Of a stretch of DNA of 64,000 bases, positions 29,927 through 38,184 are shown in pieces (the stretch's first letter is position 1; each line of letters opens with the position of its first letter). The notes below the pieces were generated by a model that saw only the letters and a program-made list of their open reading frames with translations, was not told where the DNA came from and ran no database searches. Made by a program: the position numbers and the translations under genes. This DNA is from Halanaerobium saccharolyticum (lineage in GTDB: Bacteria; Bacillota; Halanaerobiia; Halanaerobiales; Halanaerobiaceae), in contig NZ_QAXS01000007.1 in NCBI RefSeq assembly GCF_003053565.1, positions 16,369 through 80,368 on the forward strand, read 5' to 3'.

Positions 29927-30553
29927 ATGGCAAGATATACAGGTTCAGTTTGTAAATTATGCAGGCGTGAAGGTGAAAAATTATATTTAAAAGGCGCCCG
30001 TTGTTATAGTGATAAATGTTCTTTTGATCGCAGACCTTATGTTCCAGGTGAGCATGGTCAGGGACGTCAAAAAGTATCAGAATATGGTTCTCAGTTAAGA
30101 GAAAAGCAGAAAGTTAGAAGAATTTATGGAATTATGGAAAAGCAGTTCCGTAATTACTTCGAAAAGGCTGAAAATGAAAACGGAGTTACAGGTGAAAACT
30201 TCCTCCAGTTATTAGAAAGAAGACTGGATAATATTGTTTACAGAATGGGTTTTGCCAGCTCCCGCAGTGAAGCCAGACAGTTTGTATTACACGGTCATAT
30301 TAAAGTGAATGGACGTAAGGTTGACATTCCTTCATATGAAATAGATGTAGATGATGTTATTAGTGTAAAAGATTCCAGCCGCAAGTCCAAGCGTTTTAAA
30401 GAGATTTTTGAATACAATGCTGACTTTGCTACACAGGAATGGCTTAATTCTGATCTTGAAAAAGCAGAAGGTACAGTTGTTGCATTACCAGAGAGGGAAG
30501 ATATCGATTATCCGGTAGAAGAGCACCTGATTGTCGAGTATTATTCACGGTAA
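29927..30553 (+). CDS. rpsD: Ribosomal protein S4 (four-Cys form)
   Basis: S4 is a primary 16S rRNA binder and feeds back on the alpha operon in several bacteria. The 208-aa product has an N-terminal CKLC plus C...C pattern (residues 9-31), the zinc-binding version. Its S4 RNA-binding domain ([20 protein letters not shown]) is intact. ATG is preceded by GTTGAGGTG, a modest site. No second, Cys-free rpsD is present in the window. Confidence 0.97.
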   Translation: MARYTGSVCKLCRREGEKLYLKGARCYSDKCSFDRRPYVPGEHGQGRQKVSEYGSQLREKQKVRRIYGIMEKQFRNYFEKAENENGVTGENFLQLLERRLDNIVYRMGFASSRSEARQFVLHGHIKVNGRKVDIPSYEIDVDDVISVKDSSRKSKRFKEIFEYNADFATQEWLNSDLEKAEGTVVALPEREDIDYPVEEHLIVEYYSR

Positions 30554-30605
30554 ATGAATACCCTCAGTCATAAAATTGTTAATTTAAGGAGGGTAAGCTG
30601 ATAAT

Positions 30606-31553
30606 ATGATAGAAATTGAAAAACCACGTGTGGAAAGACTGGAAAGTGATGAAAATTATGGTCGTTATGAAATTTCTCCTTTAGAAAGAGGATATGGAAC
30701 TACTCTTGGTAATTCTCTGCGTCGTATTTTGCTTTCTTCTCTACCTGGAGCTGCACTTACTTCAGTTAAAGTAGAGGGTGTAAAGCATGAATTTTCAGCT
30801 ATTCCAGGAGTAGTTGAAGATATGACAGATTTAATTTTGAATCTAAAAGAAGTAGTTGTTAAATATTCAGGTGATGAACAGACAACTATTCGTTTAGAGG
30901 CAGAAGGAGAAGGAGAGGTAACTGCTGGAGATTTTATTTCTTCAGGTGATGTACAGATTGTCAATAAAGATCACCATATTGCCACTCTCGCGGAGGATGG
31001 CAGACTTGTTTTAGAGGCTACTGTAGATAAGGGTAGAGGTTATCATACCGCTGAAGAAAACAAAGACTTATTTGATAATAATGTAATTGGTCTAATTCCA
31101 ATAGATTCTTCTTACAGTCCTATTGATAGAGCCAATTTTAATATCGAAAATACCAGAGTTGGTCAGGTAACTGACTTTGATCGTCTGGTTCTGGAAGTAG
31201 ATACAAATGGTAGTATTCATCCTGATGATGCTATCAGTCTTGCTGCTAAAATCATGGTTGAGCATCTTGAACTATTTATCAATTTAACTGATGAAATTGA
31301 AGATGTAGAAATTATGGTAGAAGTAGAAGAAGAAGAAAAGGATAAAATCTTAGATACAACAATTGAAGAATTAGAGCTTTCAGTTCGTTCTTCTAATTGT
31401 CTGAAACGGGCCGGGATCAATACAGTTGAAGAATTAGTTGATAAAACTGAAGATGATCTGATGAAGGTTCGTAATCTTGGTAAAAAATCCTTGCAGGAAA
31501 TTAAAGATAAATTAGATGAACTTGATTTAGATTTAAAAGAGAATGAAATTTAA
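30606..31553 (+). CDS. rpoA: RNA polymerase alpha subunit
   Basis: The alpha dimer nucleates RNA polymerase assembly and contacts promoter UP elements and activators. The 315 aa show the N-terminal assembly domain ([20 protein letters not shown]-like block at residue 20 onwards) and, after an acidic linker, the C-terminal DNA-binding domain ([20 protein letters not shown], then [17 protein letters not shown]). ATG follows AAGGAGGG by 13 nt. Confidence 0.98.
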   Translation: MIEIEKPRVERLESDENYGRYEISPLERGYGTTLGNSLRRILLSSLPGAALTSVKVEGVKHEFSAIPGVVEDMTDLILNLKEVVVKYSGDEQTTIRLEAEGEGEVTAGDFISSGDVQIVNKDHHIATLAEDGRLVLEATVDKGRGYHTAEENKDLFDNNVIGLIPIDSSYSPIDRANFNIENTRVGQVTDFDRLVLEVDTNGSIHPDDAISLAAKIMVEHLELFINLTDEIEDVEIMVEVEEEEKDKILDTTIEELELSVRSSNCLKRAGINTVEELVDKTEDDLMKVRNLGKKSLQEIKDKLDELDLDLKENEI

Positions 31554-31566
31554 GGAGGGATTTTAG

Positions 31567-31908
31567 GTGGCTAAGCGTAAATTACAGAAAAGATCTTCCC
31601 ATCGTCAGGCTATGTTAAGCAACATGGCGACATCATTATTTCGCGAGGGAAGAATCGAAACTACACTACCTAAGGCAAAAGAATTAAGATCTTATGCTGA
31701 GAAGCTTATTACTGCTGCGAAGACCAACAATCTTGCTTCAAGGCGTAAAGTGATGAGCAAAATCAAAGACAAAGAAGTAGTTACAAAATTATTTGATGAG
31801 ATTGCACCTCAGTATTCAGAAAGACCTGGTGGTTATACAAGAATTTTAAAAATGTATCCCCGTCGTGGAGATGCAGCTAAGCAAGCGATTATTGAACTAG
31901 TAGAATAA
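31567..31908 (+). CDS. rplQ: Ribosomal protein L17
   Basis: L17 lies near the tunnel exit of the 50S subunit. The 113-aa product starts at GTG ([20 protein letters not shown]) behind AAGGAGGG and ends [20 protein letters not shown]..., typical of the family. It closes the alpha operon; ecfA1 follows after 20 bp without a visible terminator. Confidence 0.97.
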   Translation: MAKRKLQKRSSHRQAMLSNMATSLFREGRIETTLPKAKELRSYAEKLITAAKTNNLASRRKVMSKIKDKEVVTKLFDEIAPQYSERPGGYTRILKMYPRRGDAAKQAIIELVE

Positions 31909-31928
31909 TACTGAATGTAGGTGTTAAT

Positions 31929-32750
31929 ATGAGCCTGATAGAAATAAATGGGGTAGATTTTCTTTATGAAAATGACGACAGTGATAGACCGGCCCTGCAG
32001 AATATTGATCTGCAGATTGAAGCCGGTGATTTTGCTGTTATTATTGGTTCAAATGGTTCAGGCAAATCTACCCTGGCAAAGTTATTAAATGTACTCTTAA
32101 CTCCTTCCAAAGGAGAGATTTTTGTTGCAGGTTTAAATACTAATAATCGTGATAATACCTGGAAGGTTAGGCAGAAGGTTGGAATGGTTTTTCAAAACCC
32201 GGACAATCAACTTGTTGCTTCTATGGTTGAAGATGATGTAGCATTTGGACCTGAAAATTTAGGGGTTCCAACCGAAGAGATTCGTCAGAGAGTGGATAAA
32301 TCTCTTGAAATGGTAGGAATGGCTGGATTTCAAAAATTTGCCCCTCATAAATTATCTGGTGGGCAGAAACAGAGAGTCGCAATTGCCGGGGTTATTGCCA
32401 TGGAACCTGACTGTATAGTTCTTGACGAACCGACTGCAATGCTTGATCCGCAGGGTAGAAAAGAAGTGATGGAAACAGTACAATATTTAAACAAAGAAAA
32501 AGGAATTACTGTTGTCCATATAACTCACTTTATGGAGGAAGCGATAAATGCAGATAAGGTTATTGTTATGAACCAGGGTCAGATTTTGCATAAAGGGAGT
32601 CCAAAATCCATTTTTAGATTAGTTGAGCAGTTAAAAGATGTTAACTTAGATATACCTGTTGCAGTTGAGGTTGCTGAATATCTGCGTCAGGAAAAGATTA
32701 ATATTCCTGATATTTTAAGCATAGATGAGTTGGTGGATGCATTATGTTAA
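31929..32750 (+). CDS. ecfA1: ECF transporter ATPase A1
   Basis: This is one of two ATPases of the energy-coupling-factor vitamin/metal transport module. Across 273 aa are seen Walker A GSNGSGKST (near residue 42), signature LSGGQKQRVAIAG and Walker B CIVLDEPTAMLDP. The position rplQ-ecfA1-ecfA2-ecfT-truA is characteristic of Firmicutes. No substrate-binding S component is nearby, so the module is probably shared by unlinked S proteins (group II ECF). It overlaps ecfA2 by 7 bp. Confidence 0.96.
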   Translation: MSLIEINGVDFLYENDDSDRPALQNIDLQIEAGDFAVIIGSNGSGKSTLAKLLNVLLTPSKGEIFVAGLNTNNRDNTWKVRQKVGMVFQNPDNQLVASMVEDDVAFGPENLGVPTEEIRQRVDKSLEMVGMAGFQKFAPHKLSGGQKQRVAIAGVIAMEPDCIVLDEPTAMLDPQGRKEVMETVQYLNKEKGITVVHITHFMEEAINADKVIVMNQGQILHKGSPKSIFRLVEQLKDVNLDIPVAVEVAEYLRQEKINIPDILSIDELVDALC

Positions 32751-33592
32751 TTGAATTAAATAATGTTAGCCATATCTATCAGGATGAAAATAATGTTAAA
32801 GCATTAAAAGATATTAATTTAGAGATCAGCAAGGGAGAATTTATTGGAATTGTAGGACACACTGGTTCTGGTAAATCTACCTTAGTTCAGCTTTTTAACG
32901 GACTGATCATACCAAGTTCTGGAACCGTTAAGGTTAATGGGAAAAATATAACTAATGAAAAAAGCAATTTAAAAGAAACCAGACGTCATGTTGCTTTAGT
33001 TTTTCAGTATCCTGAACATCAATTGTTTGAAGAAACAGTTTTTCAGGACATAGCTTTTGGCCCTAAAAACCTTGGTTTAAAAAAAGGTGAAATAGAGAAA
33101 AGAGTTAAAGAGGTTATGGACTTAGTCGGTCTTGGTTACGAAGAATTTAAAGACCGTTCTCCATTTAATTTAAGTGGAGGCCAGCAGCGGAAAGTTGCAA
33201 TCGCTGGAGTTTTAGCTCTAAAGCCTGATGTTTTAGTTCTGGATGAACCCAGTGCTGGACTTGATCCACAGGGTAGAAAACAGCTTGCAGAACTGCTGAA
33301 ATATCTCTATCAGGAACTTGAAATGACAGTCATCTTAATCTCACACCGGATGGAAGAGATAGCTGAACTTGCAAGTAGAGTTATTGTGATGCATCAGGGA
33401 GAAATTGTTATTGATGATACACCAGTGAAAGTTTTTTCTCAGGAACAGGAGCTGCATAAACTTTCTCTTGATCTTCCTCAAATCACAGAAATTCTACACC
33501 GTCTGGAAGAAAAAGGATTGAAGGTAAATACAAATTTATTTTCTATATCTGAGGCATCAGCTGAAATAATTAAAGCATTGAGGAGCAAATAA
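32744..33592 (+). CDS. ecfA2: ECF transporter ATPase A2
   Basis: This is the second ECF ATPase (282 aa), with Walker A GHTGSGKST, signature LSGGQQRKVAIAG and Walker B VLVLDEPSAGLDPQG. It pairs with EcfA1 to drive the EcfT scaffold in the membrane. The ATG overlaps the end of ecfA1, implying translational coupling; ecfT starts two bases after its stop. Confidence 0.96.
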   Translation: MLIELNNVSHIYQDENNVKALKDINLEISKGEFIGIVGHTGSGKSTLVQLFNGLIIPSSGTVKVNGKNITNEKSNLKETRRHVALVFQYPEHQLFEETVFQDIAFGPKNLGLKKGEIEKRVKEVMDLVGLGYEEFKDRSPFNLSGGQQRKVAIAGVLALKPDVLVLDEPSAGLDPQGRKQLAELLKYLYQELEMTVILISHRMEEIAELASRVIVMHQGEIVIDDTPVKVFSQEQELHKLSLDLPQITEILHRLEEKGLKVNTNLFSISEASAEIIKALRSK

Positions 33593-33593
33593 T

Positions 33594-34385
33594 ATGCTAA
33601 AAGATATAACAATTGGTCAATATATAGCACGCGATTCTATTGTTCATGCTCTGGATGCCCGGATTAAGATAATTATTACAACGATTTTAATAATTGCTTT
33701 ATTTACTATTGATACATTTAGTGGTTTTGGCTTTTTTTCTGCTTTTATTTTGGTAGTTATTTTATTATCCAAAATCTCATTAAAAAAAGTTCTCAAAGGT
33801 TTAAAGCCAATATTGATTTTGGTATTATTTACCCTTGTAATTCATGTTTTCTTAACTAAAGGTGGCGAAGTTCTTTGGGCCTGGAAATTTATTTCTATAG
33901 AATCTGAAGGAGTATACACCGGTTTTTTTATGGTGAGTAGAATATTTATTTTAATCTTATTCACCTCACTTTTAACATTAACCACTTCTCCCCTGCAGTT
34001 AACAGATGGAATTGAATATATTTTATCACCTTTAAAGAGGTTTGGAGTTCCAGCCAGTGAGCTGTCAATGATGATGACAATAGCTCTAAGGTTTATTCCA
34101 ACTCTACTGGAAGAGGCTGATAAAATTATGAAAGCTCAACAGGCAAGGGGTGCTGATTTCGAATCCGGTAATTTAATTCAGAGAGCTAAAAGTTTAATTC
34201 CCTTACTGGTTCCGTTATTTATAAGTGCTTTTAGAAGAGCAGATGATCTTGCACTTGCTATGGAGTCCAGGTGTTATCGGGGAGGAGAAGGCAGAACAAG
34301 ACTGCACGAGCTGGAGTTTAAGTATTATGATTTTATTGCTTTAATTATAATTATTATTCTGGCAGTTGCTGTATCATTTTATTAG
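33594..34385 (+). CDS. ecfT: ECF transporter transmembrane protein EcfT
   Basis: EcfT is the scaffold coupling the two ATPases to exchangeable S components. The 263-aa protein has several hydrophobic spans (for example residues 25-60, 68-90, 105-125 and the C-terminus). Two Ala-Arg-Gly-type coupling motifs are visible: AQQARGADF near residue 180 and ESRCYRGGEGR near 225. The ATG follows GAGGAGCAA in the end of ecfA2. Confidence 0.95.
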   Translation: MLKDITIGQYIARDSIVHALDARIKIIITTILIIALFTIDTFSGFGFFSAFILVVILLSKISLKKVLKGLKPILILVLFTLVIHVFLTKGGEVLWAWKFISIESEGVYTGFFMVSRIFILILFTSLLTLTTSPLQLTDGIEYILSPLKRFGVPASELSMMMTIALRFIPTLLEEADKIMKAQQARGADFESGNLIQRAKSLIPLLVPLFISAFRRADDLALAMESRCYRGGEGRTRLHELEFKYYDFIALIIIIILAVAVSFY

Positions 34386-34395
34386 GTGAGATTAA

Positions 34396-35142
34396 ATGAA
34401 ACAAAATTATAAAATTATAGTCGAATATGATGGAAATAATTATAGTGGCTGGCAGATTCAAAAAAACACCAGTCAGACAATACAGCAGAAGTTAGAAAAT
34501 GCTCTGACTAGAATTAATAAAAAAAGAGTTAGGATTACTGGTGCAGGAAGGACAGATGCCGGGGTTCATGCGGCTGGTCAGACGGCGAATTTCTTTCTGG
34601 ATGTAGATATTCCAGCTCATAAAATTCCAATCGCTTTAAATAGCGAATTACCTGCTGATATTATCTGTAAAAAAGCAGAAAAAGTGGATGAAGAGTTCCA
34701 CTCTAGATTTGATGCACGGGGCAAAAAATATAGATATAGAATTTTGAACAGTAATTTTAATTCAGTTTTTGTCCGCAATTTTGTTTATAATGTTTATAAA
34801 AAACTTGATATAGAAATTATGCAGAGAGCCGCTAAAGTCTTTGAAGGCTCACATGATTTTGCTGCTTTTTGTGCTGCCGGATCTTCAGCTGAATCAACAG
34901 TAAGAGAAATCTATTCTCTGGATCTTTATGCAGCAGATAATGGCGAAATTTGGATTGATGTCATTGGAAATGGTTTTTTATATAATATGATAAGGATTTT
35001 AGCCGGTACACTTATTGAAACCGGTCTGGGAAAAAGAACTCTGTCGGAAATGGAATATATTCTGCAGAGTTGTGATCGAAATAATGCTGGTTTTACTGCT
35101 CCGGCTCAGGGTTTAACATTAATCGAAGTATTTTATGATTAA
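34396..35142 (+). CDS. truA: tRNA pseudouridine(38-40) synthase TruA
   Basis: TruA isomerises uridines 38-40 in the tRNA anticodon stem-loop. The 248-aa enzyme has the catalytic aspartate in GAGRTDAGVHA (near residue 54) and the IVEYDGNNYSGWQIQ opening. ATG follows TTAGGTGAG. The neighbour order ecfT-truA-rplM-rpsI is common, but a new promoter precedes rplM. Confidence 0.97.
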   Translation: MKQNYKIIVEYDGNNYSGWQIQKNTSQTIQQKLENALTRINKKRVRITGAGRTDAGVHAAGQTANFFLDVDIPAHKIPIALNSELPADIICKKAEKVDEEFHSRFDARGKKYRYRILNSNFNSVFVRNFVYNVYKKLDIEIMQRAAKVFEGSHDFAAFCAAGSSAESTVREIYSLDLYAADNGEIWIDVIGNGFLYNMIRILAGTLIETGLGKRTLSEMEYILQSCDRNNAGFTAPAQGLTLIEVFYD

Positions 35143-35158
35143 TTTATATTTTTTTAAC

Positions 35159-35187
35159 TTGACAAAAGCAGAAGATTGTATTAAAAT
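35159..35187 (+). promoter_or_regulatory. rplM promoter
   Basis: TTGACA (35159-35164) and TAAAAT (35182-35187) are 17 bp apart, just after truA. Confidence 0.75.
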
Positions 35188-35194
35188 TACTATG

Positions 35195-35233
35195 AATTAT
35201 TCTGTCCAACAACAAGCCCCGTTGAGAATAATT
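35195..35233 (+). promoter_or_regulatory. Probable L13 leader hairpin
   Basis: AATTATTCT (35195-35203) pairs with AGAATAATT (35225-35233), and inside it CAAC (35207-35210) pairs with GTTG (35221-35224), with conserved-looking AACAAGCCCC in the loop. Position and layout match the L13 leader known upstream of rplM-rpsI in low-GC Gram-positives. A covariance search was not possible here. Confidence 0.6.
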
Positions 35234-35275
35234 TCATGTAATTAGAGAGAGTATTTTAACTAAGGAGGTATAGTT

Positions 35276-35704
35276 ATGTCAACATATATGGCGAAAAATG
35301 AAACTGTAGAGCGCGACTGGTATGTAGTTGATGCTGCAGATAAAACTTTAGGAAGACTGGCATCTGAAATTGCTCAGTATATAAGAGGAAAGCACAAGCC
35401 AACTTTTACACCTCATGTAGATATGGGAGATTATGTAATTGTGGTTAACGCTGAAAAAGTTAAATTATCAGGTAAGAAGTGGGATGATAAGAAACATTAC
35501 AGTCACACAAATCATCCAGGTGGTATTAAAGAAGTTACTTATAAAGAACTTCGTGACAAAGATCCAGAATTTATCATTGAAAAAGCTGTTAAGGGTATGT
35601 TACCACACAATAAACTTGGTAGAAAAATGTTTAAAAAATTAAAAGTATACAGTGGACCTAATCATCCACATCAGGCTCAACAGCCAGAAAAATTAGAACT
35701 TTAA
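35276..35704 (+). CDS. rplM: Ribosomal protein L13
   Basis: L13 is an early-assembly 50S protein. The 142-aa product starts [20 protein letters not shown] behind TAAGGAGG and contains [20 protein letters not shown] and [20 protein letters not shown]. It forms a two-gene operon with rpsI and probably responds to the leader hairpin upstream. Confidence 0.98.
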   Translation: MSTYMAKNETVERDWYVVDAADKTLGRLASEIAQYIRGKHKPTFTPHVDMGDYVIVVNAEKVKLSGKKWDDKKHYSHTNHPGGIKEVTYKELRDKDPEFIIEKAVKGMLPHNKLGRKMFKKLKVYSGPNHPHQAQQPEKLEL

Positions 35705-35727
35705 TTCTGAAAGGAGGAATTTAATAG

Positions 35728-36123
35728 ATGGCTTCTGAAGTACAATATAGAGGTACAGGTCGTAGAAAGACTTCTACAGCTCGTGTGCGCCTGCTGCCTG
35801 GAGATGGAAAGTTTTTAGTAAATGACAAAGAAATTGATAACTATTTTAATAGAAAATCTTTAATTAAAGATATTATGTCACCTTTAGAATTAGTTAACGC
35901 TGATGGTACATTTGATGTATTAGTAAATGTTAGAGGTGGAGGACTTTCAGGTCAAGCTGGAGCAGTTCGTCATGGAATTGCTAGAGCACTGCTGGAAGTT
36001 GATAAGGATTACCGTGGACCACTTAAGAAAGCTGGTTACTTAACCAGAGACTCCCGTATGGTTGAAAGAAAGAAGTACGGCCGCAAAAAAGCGAGAAAAA
36101 GTCCACAGTTTTCAAAAAGATAA
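35728..36123 (+). CDS. rpsI: Ribosomal protein S9
   Basis: The C-terminal tail of S9 reaches the P-site tRNA. The 131-aa protein shows [19 protein letters not shown] near the N-terminus and ends [10 protein letters not shown], the conserved tail. ATG follows AAAGGAGG. A terminator follows, closing the ribosomal cluster. Confidence 0.98.
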   Translation: MASEVQYRGTGRRKTSTARVRLLPGDGKFLVNDKEIDNYFNRKSLIKDIMSPLELVNADGTFDVLVNVRGGGLSGQAGAVRHGIARALLEVDKDYRGPLKKAGYLTRDSRMVERKKYGRKKARKSPQFSKR

Positions 36124-36146
36124 TATTTATTTTTCATTTTATTACA

Positions 36147-36172
36147 GGCAGAGCTCAGGCTCTGCTTTTTTC
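36147..36172 (+). terminator. Terminator after rpsI
   Basis: GCAGAGC (36148-36154), loop TCAG, GCTCTGC (36159-36165), followed by a T-rich run. It begins the gene-free stretch that also holds the foldback element. Confidence 0.93.
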
Positions 36173-36200
36173 TTTTTTTCTAATCTTAGTTTTAGTTAAT

Positions 36201-36419
36201 TATTTTAAAGCTGAGCAACAAAATGTCGATCCAGAAAAAAATTATTACAATAACTAAGACTCATAAAAGAACTTAGTACAGCTGCCTGAGCAAAGAAACC
36301 TCCTGTTTCTGGCTCAGCTCAGAGCGTCCGTGCTCTTCGTCTGCCCTAAGTTCTTTTATTCATCAAGTTATAATAAAATAATTTTTTAGTCACTCATTTT
36401 GATGCTCAGCTTTAAAATA
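36201..36419 (+). repeat. 219-bp foldback element with branched tip
   Basis: Outer arms TATTTTAAAGCTGAGCA (36201-36217) and its exact complement (36403-36419) form a 17-bp stem. It continues inward as CAAAATG/CATTTTG, an 11-bp A/T stem (36236-36246 with 36377-36387), ATAAC/GTTAT, and a perfect 14-bp stem ATAAAAGAACTTAG (36263-36276) with 36346-36359. The tip holds two hairpins: CTGAGC-AA-AGAAAC/GTTTCT-G-GCTCAG (36286-36317) and AGAGC/GCTCT (36321-36336). No reading frame is evident. It may be a miniature inverted-repeat element or a structured RNA; I do not recognise the family. Confidence 0.8.
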
Positions 36420-36655
36420 AAATATTCAATAGATTAGAAAAAAGAAAAAGCAGGCCTTTGGGGATTAATCAAGTTATAATTAAGCGAATTTCATAATACG
36501 CTTAATTTAGTTTAATTCAAAAAAATATTGTCTGCGAATCATAAAAATAAGCCTTTTAACTTGAATTTGTAGATTTTAATGATTTACCATAGATTTACTG
36601 CTAAATTTAGACGCACTTAGCTTGGGTATCTTAAAATCTTGCTTTAAAATGCTTT

Positions 36656-37891
36656 TTAAGCAGCTAAAGTCTGATTTTGAAGCTTGATCTTTTCGGCTGC
36701 GATTCTTGCAGCTATCAAACTGATTGAACTTAATAGCAAATGAGTTTTGACTTTTTTGGCTCCCATTACAGTTAAGTTCTCTAAATTTAGATGCTCTTTT
36801 AGTCTGGAAAAAGTTCTCTCAACACTGGTTCTCTTGTTGTAGATCCTTCTCCAGGTTCTAGAGTCTCTATGTGGTGTTGATATATATCTGGGGTTCTCTT
36901 TTGGTCTAGTTTTAGTTACCTGACCGTAGTTGCTGTCAGAACACCATTTAGTTCCATGAATACAATCAACTTTACCACATACATGTGGGCATCTAAATTT
37001 GTTGACTCCTTTGTAATGACCCCAGTAATACATTTTGTGGCCTCCACTGCAGACTGGTGTTCCTTTAAAATCATAGAATCCAGCTGGTGGCTGTTTAGCA
37101 TTACGCTTGTTAATTGGAATAATAGCCTGAGACTCCTGCTCAAAGAGAATATGTTCATAGATATCAGTGTAATCATAGCCTGAATCCATAGTCCAGTATT
37201 TGGGTTTAGTTAAATCTCTTTCAGCTAAAAAGTCATTAACCTTTTCAACTAGGGGTATTGCCTGAGTTTTATCTGCATGATTGGCTGGAGTTAAAGTTAA
37301 AGCAATCGGTAATTCTGAGTTAGTTTCAACTGCAGCATGTATCTTCCAGCCAAACCAGGTTATCTGATTTTTATGAGAGTCAAATTTAGTACCCCAATCA
37401 GGGGTAGAATTATTTTCTTTATCTATCTTTGACCTTGGTTTAGCTCGTTCATAAGCTTCCAGTTTTGAAGCATCAACAGCCATTGTCTCAGTGTCCAATA
37501 AGTTAAAAACAATACATTGATCCAAAAGATTATTCATCAGTATTTCCAGTTCATCAGTCTCAGATAATTTGCTGTAATATCGGCTGAAAGTTGCTTCACT
37601 GGGCACCCTGCCAGTGGTAGAAAAACCACAGACATATCTGAGATATGGACTTCTATCAATTTTGCTTACTAAGTCTGCTCTGGTAGGAATCTTTTCAATC
37701 TGCTGGACCAGAAAAGCTCTTAAAATAGCTTCTGGATTATATCCAGTTGGTCCTTTATTAGACTTAGGCTTTATCTTTTCAACAACAGGTTTAAGATCAA
37801 TAGGATCTAAAATACAAATTAATTTGTCAGTTTCCGATAAATTAAGTAATTCTTCAAAGGGAAAGAGACACTCTTGTCGAATATTATTAAT
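36656..37891 (-). CDS. IS transposase, DDE type, probable ATT start
   Basis: The frame is open from the TGA at 37898-37900 down to the stop at 36656, which gives 411 aa when started at the first ATT (37889-37891). The N-terminal domain contains GYNPEAILRAFLVQQIEKIP and GRVPSEATFSRYYSKL, typical of IS1182/IS5-like transposases. Candidate catalytic residues are Asp in MAVDASKLEAY, Asp in WTMDSGYDY and Glu in SVERTFSRLK. No ATG, GTG or TTG occurs in the first 95 codons; the GTG at 37604-37606 would remove the whole N-terminal domain. ATT at 37891 lies 6 nt after AGAAGGTGA, making it the best start. The C-terminus appears intact. Confidence 0.8.
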   Translation of the reverse strand: MNNIRQECLFPFEELLNLSETDKLICILDPIDLKPVVEKIKPKSNKGPTGYNPEAILRAFLVQQIEKIPTRADLVSKIDRSPYLRYVCGFSTTGRVPSEATFSRYYSKLSETDELEILMNNLLDQCIVFNLLDTETMAVDASKLEAYERAKPRSKIDKENNSTPDWGTKFDSHKNQITWFGWKIHAAVETNSELPIALTLTPANHADKTQAIPLVEKVNDFLAERDLTKPKYWTMDSGYDYTDIYEHILFEQESQAIIPINKRNAKQPPAGFYDFKGTPVCSGGHKMYYWGHYKGVNKFRCPHVCGKVDCIHGTKWCSDSNYGQVTKTRPKENPRYISTPHRDSRTWRRIYNKRTSVERTFSRLKEHLNLENLTVMGAKKVKTHLLLSSISLIAARIAAEKIKLQNQTLAA

Positions 37892-37958
37892 AGGGCTTCA
37901 CCTTCTTTCGAGTTTTTTGGGTGTTACTATTAAATTCGACAAGAATGGGGTGAAGCCC
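37873..37958 (-). promoter_or_regulatory. Leader of the transposase mRNA with interleaved complementary segments
   Basis: Four 10-nt blocks occur here: CTTGTCGAAT (37873-37882), GGGCTTCACC (37893-37902), ATTCGACAAG (37934-37943) and GGTGAAGCCC (37949-37958). The first pairs with the third, the second with the fourth, so the stems cross (pseudoknot or alternative folds). On the mRNA the second block contains the transposase Shine-Dalgarno, and the first overlaps the initial codons. Pairing could therefore hide the start site. Confidence 0.65.
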
Positions 37959-38077
37959 TTTTTATATCATTAAAATCTTTGTTATATCAAGGCTTATTTT
38001 TATGAAATTCGCTTAATTAATAAAATGTATCAGCGAAAAGTAGCTTTAGAGGTGTTTTTTTATTAGTTGATTTGTTG

Positions 38078-38083
38078 TATAAT
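38078..38083 (+). promoter_or_regulatory. Possible -10 element upstream of the AmmeMemoRadiSam genes
   Basis: A perfect TATAAT lies about 100 bp before the gene at 38185, in the 293-bp stretch between transposase and that gene. No good -35 hexamer is seen at the right distance, so support is limited. The rest of that stretch is the transposase leader, the insertion-sequence right end and A/T-rich sequence. Confidence 0.4.
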
Positions 38084-38184
38084 ATAAGTGATGAAGGAAT
38101 TAGATATGAATTCTTAATCTTTTGGAAGTTAAATTAAATTTATCTGCATTGATTTAGAGCTTAACTTTAGCGGAGGTGACAATG

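Larger units (their letters stand above)
36478..38020 (-). mobile_element. Insertion sequence with DDE transposase
   Basis: The element contains one transposase gene on the - strand. Its ends carry imperfect inverted repeats: GCGAAT-CATAAAAATAAGCC (from 36534) and, at the right end on the - strand, GCGAATTTCATAAAAATAAGCC (from 38012). A second partial copy, TAATTAAGCGAATTTCATAA, lies further out on the left at about 36478-36497 and matches the right end plus its flank. The left boundary is therefore ambiguous, and no target duplication could be fixed. It sits in the gap after rpsI. The single-ORF layout and transposase sequence suggest IS1182/IS5-like affinities. Confidence 0.82.

Noticed and set aside
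37614-37973. 119-codon + strand frame opposite the insertion sequence
   Set aside because: It is antisense to the transposase N-terminus, has no ribosome binding site and shows no family sequence.
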